Origin: Actinoplanes sp. L3-i22
Lineage (GTDB): Bacteria > Actinomycetota > Actinomycetes > Mycobacteriales > Micromonosporaceae
NCBI RefSeq assembly: GCF_019704555.1
Contig: NZ_AP024745.1
Coordinates: 6,580,501-6,644,500, forward strand
Reading direction: 5' to 3'
DNA: 64,000 nucleotides
Shown: positions 1-8,299 of the stretch, in pieces
Numbering within the stretch: the stretch's first letter is position 1
How the letters are laid out: every line of letters starts with the position of its first letter
Program-made: the position numbers and the translations under genes
The notes under the pieces: generated by a model
Database searches by the model: none
What the model saw: the letters and a program-made list of their open reading frames with translations, nothing else
Told to the model about the DNA's origin: nothing

Positions 1-1072
1 GGCCCACCCCGTTGGCCCGCAGCACCCGTTGTCCGAAAACGACCACGATCGCGGCCGCGACGACGCCGCTGACGAACGTGACCCCGCCGACCACCGCGGC
101 CTTCGCGGCGAGCACGTGCAGGCGCCGGGGGCCGGCCGCCAGGGTGGTGCGGATCAGGCCGCGCCGGTACTCCGTGCTCATGAAGACCGCGCCGAGCACG
201 ACCACGGCGATCAGGCCGGTGAACGTCCCGACCAGGGTCTGCGTGACCGAGACGCCCGCGCCGGTGGGACCGACGTCGCCGGAGCCGGTCAGTTGGAAGG
301 CCGTGCCGTTCTGCTCGGGGTCGGGCAGGTCGGACCAGTCCGGCCGGCCGCCGATCCAGTCGGTGTGCCAGGCCGTGCCGCTCCAGCCCGCGCCCGGTGT
401 GAGCTGCTCGAACGCGGCGGTCGCCCGGCTCGGCCCGCCCTCCGAGCCGTTGAGCAGGCCCTCGTGGAACTCGACGCTGTACTGCGGGGAGGTGACGAAC
501 AGCCCCACCTCCGCGGTGGCCGGCAGCCCGGTGAGGCGCGTGGAGCCGACGTCCGTCCAGGTGGTGCCGTCGGCGGAGGCCTCGGTCGTGACGGTCTCCC
601 CGGTACGGGACAGGCGAAGCCATCGGGGCCCGGTGCCGGACGGACCGGCCTTGTCGTGGGTGAAGTCCCACTGCATGCGCACGCCGTGTGCGCCGGTGAG
701 CAGGACCGCGGCGTACGTCGAACCCGGTTTTGTCCCGGATTTGATCATGAGACCGGCCTTGGCCCAGGGTGCCAGCCCGGGGCGATCGACGCCCGGCCCG
801 CCGAAGATCGCGCCGGTCAGCGACGCGACGCGGACGGTGACGCTGCCGTCGCCGGCGAGCGGCTGATGCACGAACGTGAAACCGTCCCGCACCTCCTCGC
901 CGCCCGGCCCGACCAGCGGCGTGCACTCCGACGCCGGCCCGTGCTTCCCGCAGGACCCGGACATGCCCGGGGCCAGCCCGAACAGCATGATCAGACCGGC
1001 CGCGGCGACCACCCCGAGCACCCAGCCGCGCACGGTCCGGAATTTGGTCCACTCGGCACGCAGCAGACTCAT
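1..1072 (-). CDS. ABC-2 type exporter permease with large extracytoplasmic domain (partial, C-terminus off the left edge)
   Basis: Reading leftward from ATG at 1072 gives an open frame to the window edge with no stop. It begins MSLLRAEWTKFRTVRGW, the usual start of actinobacterial ABC-2 permeases, followed by a first membrane helix. A polar region of roughly 200 residues follows (about residues 45-250, with TDVGSTRLTG and similar beta-rich stretches), then hydrophobic segments and STEYRRGLIRTTLAASP, the typical cytoplasmic loop between helices. The long outside domain resembles a beta-sandwich (LamG/DUF1349 type), which is inference. The start overlaps the stop of the ATP-binding gene (ATGA), so the two are translationally coupled and form one exporter. 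Its substrate is unknown. Confidence 0.8.
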   Translation of the reverse strand, partial: MSLLRAEWTKFRTVRGWVLGVVAAAGLIMLFGLAPGMSGSCGKHGPASECTPLVGPGGEEVRDGFTFVHQPLAGDGSVTVRVASLTGAIFGGPGVDRPGLAPWAKAGLMIKSGTKPGSTYAAVLLTGAHGVRMQWDFTHDKAGPSGTGPRWLRLSRTGETVTTEASADGTTWTDVGSTRLTGLPATAEVGLFVTSPQYSVEFHEGLLNGSEGGPSRATAAFEQLTPGAGWSGTAWHTDWIGGRPDWSDLPDPEQNGTAFQLTGSGDVGPTGAGVSVTQTLVGTFTGLIAVVVLGAVFMSTEYRRGLIRTTLAAGPRRLHVLAAKAAVVGGVTFVSGVVAAAIVVVFGQRVLRANGVG

Positions 1073-1977
1073 CGCGGAGCCTCCGCCCGGAACTCGACCG
1101 CGTCGCGGGTCAGCTCGAGATAGGCGTCCTCGAGGGTGGCCCGGTGGGCCGCGAGCTCGGAGAACGCCACACCGTGCCGCTGCAGCACCGCCACGATCGA
1201 CTCCGCCGGCAAGCCGGCGATCGAAAGACCACCATCGCCGGCAGGCGTGACCTCGGCTCCGGCCGCGGTCAGGATTTCCGGCGCCTCCGGCGATTGCGTG
1301 TGTACGGTGATCCGGCCGCCGGACGCCGACTTGAGCAGCTCAGCGACGGTCGCGTCGGCGATGACCCGCCCGCGCCCGACGACGATCACGTGGTCGGCGG
1401 TGCCCTGCAACTCCCCCATCAGATGGCTGGAGACCAGCACAGCGCGGCCCTGGCCGGCGAGCGAGCGCAGGAAGCCGCGCATCCAGATGATGCCCTCCGG
1501 GTCCATCCCGTTGAACGGCTCGTCCAGCATCAGCGCCGGCGGGTCACCGAGCAGCGCGGCGGCGATGCCGAGCCGCTGCCGCATGCCCAGCGAGAAGCCG
1601 CCGGCCCGGCGCCGGGCGACCCCGCCGAGCCCGGTCTGCTCCAGCACCTCGTCGACCCGGCGGGCGCCGAGGCCCTGCGAGTGGGCCAGCCACAACAGGT
1701 GGTTGCGGGCCGTGCGGCTCGGCTGCAGCGCGCCGGCGTCGAGCAGCGAGCCGAGGTGCCGCATCGGGTCGGCCAGCTCGCGATACCGCTTACCCGCCAC
1801 CAGCGCGTGGCCGGCGTCCGGCGCGTCCAGGCCGAGGATGACGCGCATGGTGGTCGATTTGCCGGCGCCGTTCGGCCCGACGAAGCCGGTGACCAGGCCG
1901 GGACGCACCTCGAAGGTCATGCCGTCCAGCGCGACGGCGCTGCCGTATCGCTTCCGTATTCCGCTGACGAGAATCAT
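1069..1977 (-). CDS. ABC transporter ATP-binding protein
   Basis: 302-residue ATPase that powers the permease encoded just downstream. Walker A GPNGAGKST is at 34-42, the signature FSLGMRQRL at 128-136 (a degenerate LSGGQ, usual in this drug/bacitracin-type exporter group), and Walker B LMLDEP at 149-154. The length fits a single-domain DrrA/BcrA-like ATPase. It is read away from the two-component genes starting at 2064; about 86 bp separate the divergent starts, so promoters and any response-regulator site must lie there. This layout suggests that the two-component system controls the exporter, but no site is proven. Substrate unknown. Confidence 0.9.
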   Translation of the reverse strand: MILVSGIRKRYGSAVALDGMTFEVRPGLVTGFVGPNGAGKSTTMRVILGLDAPDAGHALVAGKRYRELADPMRHLGSLLDAGALQPSRTARNHLLWLAHSQGLGARRVDEVLEQTGLGGVARRRAGGFSLGMRQRLGIAAALLGDPPALMLDEPFNGMDPEGIIWMRGFLRSLAGQGRAVLVSSHLMGELQGTADHVIVVGRGRVIADATVAELLKSASGGRITVHTQSPEAPEILTAAGAEVTPAGDGGLSIAGLPAESIVAVLQRHGVAFSELAAHRATLEDAYLELTRDAVEFRAEAPR

Positions 1978-2063
1978 GGCTGCCGTTCTACGCCGCGGCC
2001 GGTGTCAGCCAGGTGTCAGCGGCTGTCACCTGGTTGTCACCTCCGGCCTGGCATCGTGGACGG

Positions 2064-2726
2064 ATGCGAGTTCTGGTGGTTGAGGATCACGAAGTTCTGA
2101 CCCGGGCGATCGGGGTCGGCCTGCGCCGCGAGGGCATGGCCGTCGACCTGGCGTTCGACGGTGACGAGGCGCTCGACCGGCTGTCGGTCAATCGCTACGA
2201 GGTGGTGGTGCTCGACCGGGACTTACCCGGCACCCACGGCGACGAGGTGTGCCGAAGAATAGTCGCGAAGCATCAGAGCAGCCGGGTGCTGATGCTGACC
2301 GCGTCCGGCACGGTTCGCGACCGGGTCGAGGGCCTGGGGCTCGGCGCCGACGACTACATGCCCAAGCCGTTCGACTTCGCCGAGCTGGTCGCGCGGATCC
2401 GGGCGCTCGGCCGGCGCCCGTCGGTGCTGGTGCCACCGGTGCTGCGGGCCGGCGACCTGACGCTGGACCCGACGCTGCGGGTCGCCTCCCGCGGCGGGCG
2501 CCGGCTCGACCTGAGCCCGAAGGAGTTCGGCCTGCTGGAGTGCCTGCTCGCCGCGGGTACCCGGCCGGTGCCGGCCGAGGAGCTGCTGGAGCGGGTGTGG
2601 GACGAGGCGGCCGACCCGTTCAGCACGGTGGTGAAGACGACCGTGCGCCGGCTGCGGAACAAGCTCGGCGCCCCGCCGATCGTGCACACCGTGCGCGAGG
2701 GTGGCTACCGGGTCGGTGAGCCATGA
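2064..2726 (+). CDS. OmpR/PhoB-family response regulator
   Basis: 220 residues if started at ATG 2064 (MRVLVVEDHEVL); an upstream in-frame start at 2013 would add a tail not found in this family. Receiver domain with the acidic pair E7-D8, phospho-acceptor D51 in VVLDRDLPG, the conserved T near 79 and K101 in MPKPFD. The C-terminal winged helix (about 128-218) has the RRLRNKLG recognition-helix pattern. The stop overlaps the kinase start (ATGA), giving a co-translated regulator/kinase pair. It probably controls the divergent exporter at 1-1977, by analogy with BceRS/DrrAB-type neighbours (inference). Confidence 0.92.
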   Translation: MRVLVVEDHEVLTRAIGVGLRREGMAVDLAFDGDEALDRLSVNRYEVVVLDRDLPGTHGDEVCRRIVAKHQSSRVLMLTASGTVRDRVEGLGLGADDYMPKPFDFAELVARIRALGRRPSVLVPPVLRAGDLTLDPTLRVASRGGRRLDLSPKEFGLLECLLAAGTRPVPAEELLERVWDEAADPFSTVVKTTVRRLRNKLGAPPIVHTVREGGYRVGEP

Positions 2727-4000
2727 CCCTGCGAACCCGGCTGATGCTGCTCTACGCGGTGCCGTTCTTCGTGGTCGGGTCGGTGCTGGTGACCGTGCCG
2801 CTGCTCGGCGTGCGGGAGTCCGCCCCGGTGGGCAGTGGGCCGGATCCGCATCCGGCGCCGGAGGTCACCCACTTCCCGATCGGCACCTGGGCGGTGGCGC
2901 TGGCCGGGCTGGTGATCGCGTCGTTCGCCCTGGGCTGGGTGGTGTCCGGGCGGTACCTCCGGCCGCTGCGCACGATGACCGAGACGGCCCGGGAGATCTC
3001 CGCGACGAACCTGCACCGCCGGCTGGGCGGCACCTCGCGGACCAGGGACGAGCTGACCGAGCTGGCGGCCACGCTGGATCAGCTGTTCGGGCGGCTGGAG
3101 ATGTCGTTCACGTCGCAGCGGCACTTCGTGGCGAACGCCTCGCACGAGCTGCGCACGCCGCTGACCGCGGAGAAGACGCTGCTCCAGGTGGCCCTCGCCG
3201 ACCCGGACGCGTCGGCCGGGTCGTTGCGGGAGACGTGCGAGCAGCTGCTCCTGCTGACCGACGCGCAGGAGCGGCTCATCGACGCGCTCCTCACCCTCGC
3301 CGACGGCCAGCAGGGCGTGGAGCGGCCGATCCAGATGGACCTGGCCGAGATGACGGCTACCGTCCTGGCCGCCCGGCCGGCCGGTGGGGTGTCGGTGGAG
3401 AGCCGGTTGGCGCCGACCCTGATCTGGGGCGACACCCGGCTGATGGAGAGCCTGGTGATCAACCTGGTCGACAACGCGATGCTGCACAACGTGCCGGGTG
3501 GCCGGGTCGAGGTGGTCACCGAGCCGTTCCAGCGCGAGGTCACGGGTCCCGGCTTCCACGGCCCCCTCGGCCCCCTCGGCCCCCTGGATAGACGACCCGA
3601 TGAACGTTCCGGCAACGGCTCCACGGACGAACCACCAGGCGCGGGTTCCGGCCGAGGCCGCACGGAACGGCGAGGCCGCACGGAAGGCCGCGGCCGCACG
3701 GAAGGCCGCGGCCGGGCAGAGGGCCGAGACGACGGGCGTTCCGACGGTGGCCGGGCCGATGGGCGGATCACGATCCGCAACACCGGGCCGGTGGTGCCGC
3801 CGGAGGAGCTGAAGCGGCTGTTCGAGCCGTTCCAGCGGTTGCACGGCACGCGGCTGCACGGTCGGGGGCACGGTCTCGGGCTGGCGATCGTCCAGGCCAT
3901 CGCGGACGTGCACGGTGCAGAGGTCGACGCTTGGACCAGGCCCGAAGGCGGCCTCGACATCACCGTCACCTTCCCGGCCGATGCGTTCCCACGGAGCTGA
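2723..4000 (+). CDS. Sensor histidine kinase with a low-complexity insertion in the ATPase domain
   Basis: 425 residues. Two membrane helices (about 7-29 and 54-76) bracket a short outside loop; then HAMP (about 76-130), HisKA with H141 in ASHELRTPL, N-box NLVDNAMLHN (about 248-256), and G-boxes NTGP (353-356) and GRGHGLGL (380-387). Between the two beta strands RVEVVTEP and ITIRNTGP, where most kinases have a short turn, there are about 77 residues made of GPLGPLGPL followed by repeated GR-G-R-T-E units. The domain is otherwise complete, so activity is plausible. It forms a pair with the regulator just upstream. Confidence 0.9.
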   Translation: MTLRTRLMLLYAVPFFVVGSVLVTVPLLGVRESAPVGSGPDPHPAPEVTHFPIGTWAVALAGLVIASFALGWVVSGRYLRPLRTMTETAREISATNLHRRLGGTSRTRDELTELAATLDQLFGRLEMSFTSQRHFVANASHELRTPLTAEKTLLQVALADPDASAGSLRETCEQLLLLTDAQERLIDALLTLADGQQGVERPIQMDLAEMTATVLAARPAGGVSVESRLAPTLIWGDTRLMESLVINLVDNAMLHNVPGGRVEVVTEPFQREVTGPGFHGPLGPLGPLDRRPDERSGNGSTDEPPGAGSGRGRTERRGRTEGRGRTEGRGRAEGRDDGRSDGGRADGRITIRNTGPVVPPEELKRLFEPFQRLHGTRLHGRGHGLGLAIVQAIADVHGAEVDAWTRPEGGLDITVTFPADAFPRS

Positions 4001-4067
4001 CCCGCCATCGGCGCCGTTGCTCGGCGAGTCGCGGCTGCCTTTCGGTCGGCGGGGCTGGGCGCGGGGG

Positions 4068-5396
4068 TCAGAGGCTTCGGAGGTAGGCGGCGCACTCCTT
4101 GTCCACGGTGGTCCACGGCTTGCCGAGGGCGGACTGCGACGCCCCGTCCAGGCCGATGCCGTACTGGACCGCGCCCTGGAAGAACTGGAGCGCCTTGGCC
4201 TTGCCGTATTTGTCGATCAGATAGGTCAGCGTGTAGTAACCGACGGCGTACCGGCTGTCGGCGTCGATCAGGCCGGCGCTGTCGGCCGGCGGCTCGACCG
4301 CGACCGAGCGGAGCGGTCGCTGCCGCAGCAGGTGGTCCAGGGCGTACCGCTTGCGGTAGGTCGTGACGCCCGGCCGCTGGTTCTGGACGTAGTCGGCCAT
4401 GCCCTCGACCAGGAACCACACGTCGTCCCGGCCGTAATAGGTGTCGTTGCGCAGGGTGGCGACGTGCGCCAGCTCGTGGGTGAGCAGCTCGTCGGAGAAG
4501 CCGGCGGTCAGCTGGGAGTCGAGCACCTCGACCTCGATCCGGTTCGGCCCGGTGGGGAACGCCTGGCCGGCGGTCCATTGGCCGGGGTCGCCGTCGTACC
4601 AGCGCTTCCAGGACGCGTCGTCGGCCACGAAGACCCGGTAGCGGTCGATCGGGCCGTCGCCGACCAGGTAGCGGTCCGCGACCGCGGCGGCCTTCTCCGC
4701 ACGGCGGGACACCTCGTCGAGCCGGTCGCGGTCCGCGATCGGGACGGCGACCAGCGTGCGGGGGCCGACCTTGGACACCAGCTCGGTCGTCTCCCAGGGG
4801 CGGCTCAGCGGGCCGGTCTCCCGGGAGGCGCAGGAGACGCAGGGCGACTTGCGGTCGTGCCGCCGGAAGCCGGACAGTCGCAGGCCGTCCGGAGTCTCCA
4901 CCCACGTGCTGTCGAACACGGCCTCGTCGGTGGCGCAGTCGGTCTCCACGAAGCAGTGGGTCACGATGTGCGTGACCTGCCAGGTGCCCTTCGTCGGCAG
5001 GACGTGCGGCTGCACGTCGATGCGCTGGTCGAAGCGGGTCACGTGCAGCGCGCGCAGGGTGCGGAACCGGCGCTGCAACTCGGCCAGCAGCGCCTTGTCG
5101 CCCGGTCGCGCGGCGACGGCGAACTTGTCGAAATCGCCGCTGAGCAGGCCCTCGGTCTCGGTCTTCATGGCGGCCCGGACCTCCTGGCCGACCCAGGCCT
5201 GGAACTCGGAGGTGGGTGCGCCGGCGCTGGGGCGTGGCCGGCTCGACGGGGTCGCCTCGGGCACCGGCGCCGCCGAGCCCGGCGAGGAGGCGCTGGCCAC
5301 GGCCGGCGTGGTCCCGGCCCGGCAGGCGCTCAGGGCGCCGGCGGCCAGCAGCGCGGCGGCGAGCGCGGCCCACCACCGGCGGGGATTGATCGTCAC
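4068..5396 (-). CDS. Secreted lipoprotein with gluzincin-type metallopeptidase motif
   Basis: 442 residues. The N-terminus has positive charge, a hydrophobic stretch and a lipobox ending LSAC (Cys25), so it is probably anchored outside the membrane. The middle (about 60-240) has no recognised family; four cysteines (C148, C154, C186, C189) could form disulfides. The C-terminal domain carries THELAHVATL (HExxH at 307-311) and, about 20 residues on, LVEGMADY with the likely third zinc ligand E331, the arrangement of peptidase-MA-like gluzincins. The lone gene sits between the kinase and a TetR gene with no clear partner. Substrate unknown. Confidence 0.75.
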   Translation of the reverse strand: MTINPRRWWAALAAALLAAGALSACRAGTTPAVASASSPGSAAPVPEATPSSRPRPSAGAPTSEFQAWVGQEVRAAMKTETEGLLSGDFDKFAVAARPGDKALLAELQRRFRTLRALHVTRFDQRIDVQPHVLPTKGTWQVTHIVTHCFVETDCATDEAVFDSTWVETPDGLRLSGFRRHDRKSPCVSCASRETGPLSRPWETTELVSKVGPRTLVAVPIADRDRLDEVSRRAEKAAAVADRYLVGDGPIDRYRVFVADDASWKRWYDGDPGQWTAGQAFPTGPNRIEVEVLDSQLTAGFSDELLTHELAHVATLRNDTYYGRDDVWFLVEGMADYVQNQRPGVTTYRKRYALDHLLRQRPLRSVAVEPPADSAGLIDADSRYAVGYYTLTYLIDKYGKAKALQFFQGAVQYGIGLDGASQSALGKPWTTVDKECAAYLRSL

Positions 5397-5440
5397 GAGC
5401 GGGCAGCATAGACGCCCGCAAGATCATCTCGTAGCGGGGT

Positions 5441-5606
5441 CGGTGCGGACGGTCGACCCGGACCAGGGCTGGCACGGCCAGGATCGCGCAGGGCCGGTGC
5501 GGGCGGTCGGCCCGGATCACGGCACGCGCGGCGGTGACCGCGAGGGATCAGTGGGGGTGGTCGGCTCGGATCAGGGCTTGGGCGGCGGTGATGGCGCGGG
5601 TGGCGG
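5441..5606. repeat. Degenerate 54-bp tandem repeat overlapping the 3' end of the TetR gene
   Basis: Three copies begin at 5451, 5505 and 5559, each opening with GGTCGRCYCGGAYCA and spaced exactly 54 bp (18 codons). The third copy encodes the C-terminal end of the TetR protein (ALIRADHPH); the other two lie beyond its stop. It looks like a local tandem duplication of the gene tail that has drifted. Confidence 0.6.
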
Positions 5607-6156
5607 TGGTGTCGATGGTGAGGGCGCCGCGGTTGAAAAAGCCCTCGGCGAACAGGGTCGTGTAGCCGTGGGCGACCGCGATGATCGCCTCGACCAGGGC
5701 GACGGCCTGCTGGTAGGTGCCGACCTCGGTGGCGAACGCCAGGTCCAGGAGCGTCTCCATCAGCGCGCGGGTGTGGGCGCGGCGAGCCTCGTCCGGCACC
5801 TCGTACAGCTCCGCGGCGTAGATGACGTGCAGGCCGGCGCCGGTTCGCACCACGTACCGGAAATAGGCCCCCGCCAGCGACGCCAGGCGCGAAGATGGAT
5901 CGGGCCCGGCCGCGTCGGCGGCCGTCAGGATCGCGGACCGCAGGTCGCGGGCCGCGGCCGCGGAGACCGCGGAGAGAAGGTGGTCACGGTCCGGGAAGTG
6001 CCGGTACGGCGCGGCGGAGCTGACGCCCAGCCGGCGCGCGACCGCGGCGACCGAGAAGCGCCGCAGCCCGACCTCGGCGAGCAGCCCGAAACTGGCCTCG
6101 ACCAGGGCGGCGGGCAGGTCACCGTGGTGGTAACCCCGATCACGCGACTCGCCCAT
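5548..6156 (-). CDS. TetR-family transcriptional repressor
   Basis: 202 residues. The N-terminal helix-turn-helix (about 10-58) has the family pattern RRFSVAAVARRLGVSSAAPYRHF; the C-terminal part is an all-helical ligand domain (about 80-200) of the WHG/TetR_C_33-like type. It is divergent from the truncated oxidoreductase gene at 6233, and the 76-bp intergenic region holds inverted half-sites (TGTAAG/CTTACA), so the normal job was probably to repress that neighbour and itself. Its target gene is now broken, so it may be an orphan. The GC-rich C-terminal tail coincides with a 54-bp tandem repeat. Confidence 0.88.
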   Translation of the reverse strand: MGESRDRGYHHGDLPAALVEASFGLLAEVGLRRFSVAAVARRLGVSSAAPYRHFPDRDHLLSAVSAAAARDLRSAILTAADAAGPDPSSRLASLAGAYFRYVVRTGAGLHVIYAAELYEVPDEARRAHTRALMETLLDLAFATEVGTYQQAVALVEAIIAVAHGYTTLFAEGFFNRGALTIDTTATRAITAAQALIRADHPH

Positions 6157-6174
6157 CGTGTCCCCTTGCTCCGG

Positions 6175-6192
6175 TGTAAGTTCGCTCTTACA
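6175..6192. promoter_or_regulatory. Probable TetR operator (inverted repeat)
   Basis: TGTAAG, 6 nt, CTTACA forms an 18-bp inverted repeat 19 bp upstream of the TetR start; a further CTTACA half-site lies at 6211-6216 just before the divergent gene. Position between divergent genes is typical for TetR autoregulation. The link to this regulator is inference. Confidence 0.5.
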
Positions 6193-6232
6193 TTACCAAG
6201 TGAGAGACCTCTTACATGAAACTGGGGACAGC

Positions 6233-6388
6233 ATGACCATCCGGCTCGGCTACCAGATCCCGAACTTCACCTACCCCGGTGTGCCGAACGAGCAGCTGTT
6301 CGACACGGTGGCCGCGCAGGCCAAGGAGGCCGAGGCCGCGGGCTTCGACACCGTCCTGGTGATGTTCAGTGTCGCTTGTAGACGATGA
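6233..6388 (+). pseudogene. LLM-class (F420-dependent) oxidoreductase, 5' fragment only
   Basis: ATG at 6233 starts MTIRLGYQIPNFTYPG, followed by AKEAEAAGFDTVLVM, the N-terminal strand and helix of luciferase-like F420-dependent oxidoreductases, which are normally about 280-320 residues. Homology stops at about codon 45 (base 6364), where family members continue with a DHF-type motif; here the frame reads SVACRR and stops. The break coincides with the left boundary of an integrase-encoding element, so the gene was split by integration and the 3' part is not in this window. Confidence 0.75.
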
Positions 6389-6418
6389 CCTGCAGAAACA
6401 GCGTTTATGCAGGTCATC
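6384..6418. repeat. 11-bp perfect inverted repeat at the element boundary
   Basis: GATGACCTGCA (6384-6394) and TGCAGGTCATC (6408-6418) are separated by 13 nt, lying between the interrupted gene and the integrase start. It could be an integrase arm/core site or a small terminator; nothing in the sequence separates the two. Confidence 0.55.
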
Positions 6419-6513
6419 ATGCTTGCGCAAACTCGACCGTGCTCGATCGCAGGAGAGCAAATTCGACCGTCTGGTGACCCCGTGGGGAAACGGGGGAAGG
6501 TACGGTCCCGTCT

Positions 6514-7917
6514 ATGGCTTCCTCTCCCGAACACCGCGGCAACTCGGTCCGGATCACGTGGTTGCTCGGCGGCAGCCGGGGTGGGGCGAAACAGTCGTGC
6601 ACCTTCAGCGGACCGCCGGCCGCCCGGCTGAAGCTCGCTCTCGCAGCGAAGAAGCTCGTCGAGGCGCGCAGTCACGACATCACTCGCGATGAGTGTTACG
6701 AGGCAATCCTCGGTTCCCCTGCTGCCGGCCCGGATGTGGTGCCTACGTTCAAGATGTGGGCTGAGCAGTGGCTTGAGATGTTGCATCGGACGAAGGCGGT
6801 AGAGCCGGAGGTCCTCAAGCAGTACGAGCGCTATCTTCGGATGCGTGCGATGCCGTACTTCGGTCACCGGCGGCTGCCTGATATCACCCGTGAGCATGTT
6901 CTTGAGTGGGTGGCACAGCTGAAGTCGGCGCGGGTCACGTATGGGAACAAGAATCGGCGTGTCGGTAACCGTTTACTGAAGGCTTGGACAATCCGCAAGC
7001 AGTTCACGATTTTTGCGGCTTGCCTGGGCGCGGCTTCGCCGCGTTGGATTGGGGTCAATCCGGCGGCTGCGGGTCCGGGCGACAGGAAGCGGGTGTTCGG
7101 TCTTCCGCCGGTCGGCCCGTCGGAGGGCATTTTTCTTACCGCCGATGAGGTGTCGCTGATTCTTGCGAAGTGCGGGCCTGATCTCCGGGATCTGATCTTC
7201 CTGGGGGTTCGGACCGGGTTGCGGATCGGCGAGTTGTTCGCGCTCGATGTTGAGCATGTTGTGTTTCCGAGAACCGGTGGTGCGACCATCTTGGTGCGGC
7301 AGAGTCTGCGCGAGGACGGCACGCTTGGAAAGCCCAAGACGCCGGCCAGTGTTCGCGACGTCACGGTCGTTGGACCTGCTGCGGACCTTTTAGCTGCCCG
7401 TGTAAAGGGGAAACGCCCTCGAGCGCTGCTGTTCACCAGTCCGCGGGGGTGTAGGTGGAATCATCGCAATTTCCGCCAGCAGTGTTGGTATAAGGCGGTT
7501 GCGGCGGCTCAGCGGTGCCCGGAGCATCCGCCGGTCGTGCCGTTGACGGAGAAGGGCAACAAACGGGGCCCGAATATCTACGAGATTTCGGATTGCGGTT
7601 GCGAGGGCGTGCTGGCGGCGCACCGTCGGCCGTCGCCGCATGACCTGCGGCACACGCATGCATCGGTGTTGATCGCGCAGGGGTGGCATTTCAGGAAGAT
7701 TCAGGGCCGGCTGGGTCACGCTCGGTTTCAGACGACTATGGACATCTACGGGCATCTGGCGGATCTGGGCGACGACAGTGAGTTGCTGGGGCTGGAAGAT
7801 TTCTTTGCGCCGGAGTCCAAGGAGGTTAGGCGTCCTCGCGTAGTTCGCGGATCAGGTTTTCGGCGAGGGCGTCGCGTTCGCGTGCGGCACGTTGCTGGTC
7901 TGCGCGTAGCAGCCTGA
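6514..7917 (+). CDS. Tyrosine-family site-specific integrase
   Basis: 467 residues, all catalytic residues visible: R237 (TGLRIGEL), K275 region (GKPKTPASVRDV), H376-x-x-R379 (PHDLRHTH), H402 (RLGHA) and Y412 (DIYGHL). The N-terminal SAM-like DNA-binding domain covers about 80-170. A cysteine-containing insertion (C335 and C361-x-C363) lies between the K and HxxR motifs, as in some actinobacterial phage integrases. It is the first gene inside the element that splits the oxidoreductase at 6364, so it probably catalysed that integration. Its 3' end overlaps the convergent repressor gene by 92 bp. Start at 6514 follows a purine-rich stretch (ggggaaacgggggaagg). Confidence 0.93.
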   Translation: MASSPEHRGNSVRITWLLGGSRGGAKQSCTFSGPPAARLKLALAAKKLVEARSHDITRDECYEAILGSPAAGPDVVPTFKMWAEQWLEMLHRTKAVEPEVLKQYERYLRMRAMPYFGHRRLPDITREHVLEWVAQLKSARVTYGNKNRRVGNRLLKAWTIRKQFTIFAACLGAASPRWIGVNPAAAGPGDRKRVFGLPPVGPSEGIFLTADEVSLILAKCGPDLRDLIFLGVRTGLRIGELFALDVEHVVFPRTGGATILVRQSLREDGTLGKPKTPASVRDVTVVGPAADLLAARVKGKRPRALLFTSPRGCRWNHRNFRQQCWYKAVAAAQRCPEHPPVVPLTEKGNKRGPNIYEISDCGCEGVLAAHRRPSPHDLRHTHASVLIAQGWHFRKIQGRLGHARFQTTMDIYGHLADLGDDSELLGLEDFFAPESKEVRRPRVVRGSGFRRGRRVRVRHVAGLRVAA

Positions 7918-8290
7918 TGATCTTGGCTTTGGTCGCGTCGGGCAAGTCGCTGTTCCGGACGCGGGCAAGAGACGGCTCCTCGTCCTGGCTCAGGGCTGCG
8001 TCGTTGGCGTGAGGTGTTGCGGTATCGGGATGTTCGGTGGCCGCTGGCCGTGTCGCGACGGTTGCTTCGCCGCCTTCGGCGATGGTCCGGGCGCTTCCGG
8101 CGGTCCAGTGGAGGGCTTGTTCGAGTTTGGCGAGGGTGGTGCGGTCGAAGTTGCTGCGGCGTCCTGTTTCGATGTCGCCGAGGATGCGGTAGCTGATGCC
8201 GCTGGCGGTGGCGAGGTCGTCGCGGTTGGGCATCTTGAGTTCGATGCGCCGGCTGATGACGGTGTCGCCGAGGCGTTTCCAGTCTGACAT
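7826..8290 (-). CDS. XRE/HTH-type repressor-like regulator
   Basis: 154 residues from ATG 8290 (MSDWKRLGDTVISRR); longer in-frame starts would read through the putative operator. Helix-turn-helix at about 20-60 (RDDLATASGISYRILGDIETGRR). The C-terminal part is polar with a basic, probably helical tail (ATKAKIIRLLRADQQRAARERDAL). Divergent from the early operon at 8491 and convergent with the integrase, the layout of a lysogeny-type repressor. Its 3' end overlaps the integrase 3' end by 92 bp, so one gene's mRNA is antisense to the other. Confidence 0.8.
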   Translation of the reverse strand: MSDWKRLGDTVISRRIELKMPNRDDLATASGISYRILGDIETGRRSNFDRTTLAKLEQALHWTAGSARTIAEGGEATVATRPAATEHPDTATPHANDAALSQDEEPSLARVRNSDLPDATKAKIIRLLRADQQRAARERDALAENLIRELREDA

Positions 8291-8299
8291 GGCTACATC

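Noticed and set aside
3079..5520. Long minus-strand open frame of 813 codons
   Set aside because: Covers the kinase in antisense and the peptidase in a wrong frame; Arg/Pro-rich nonsense composition.
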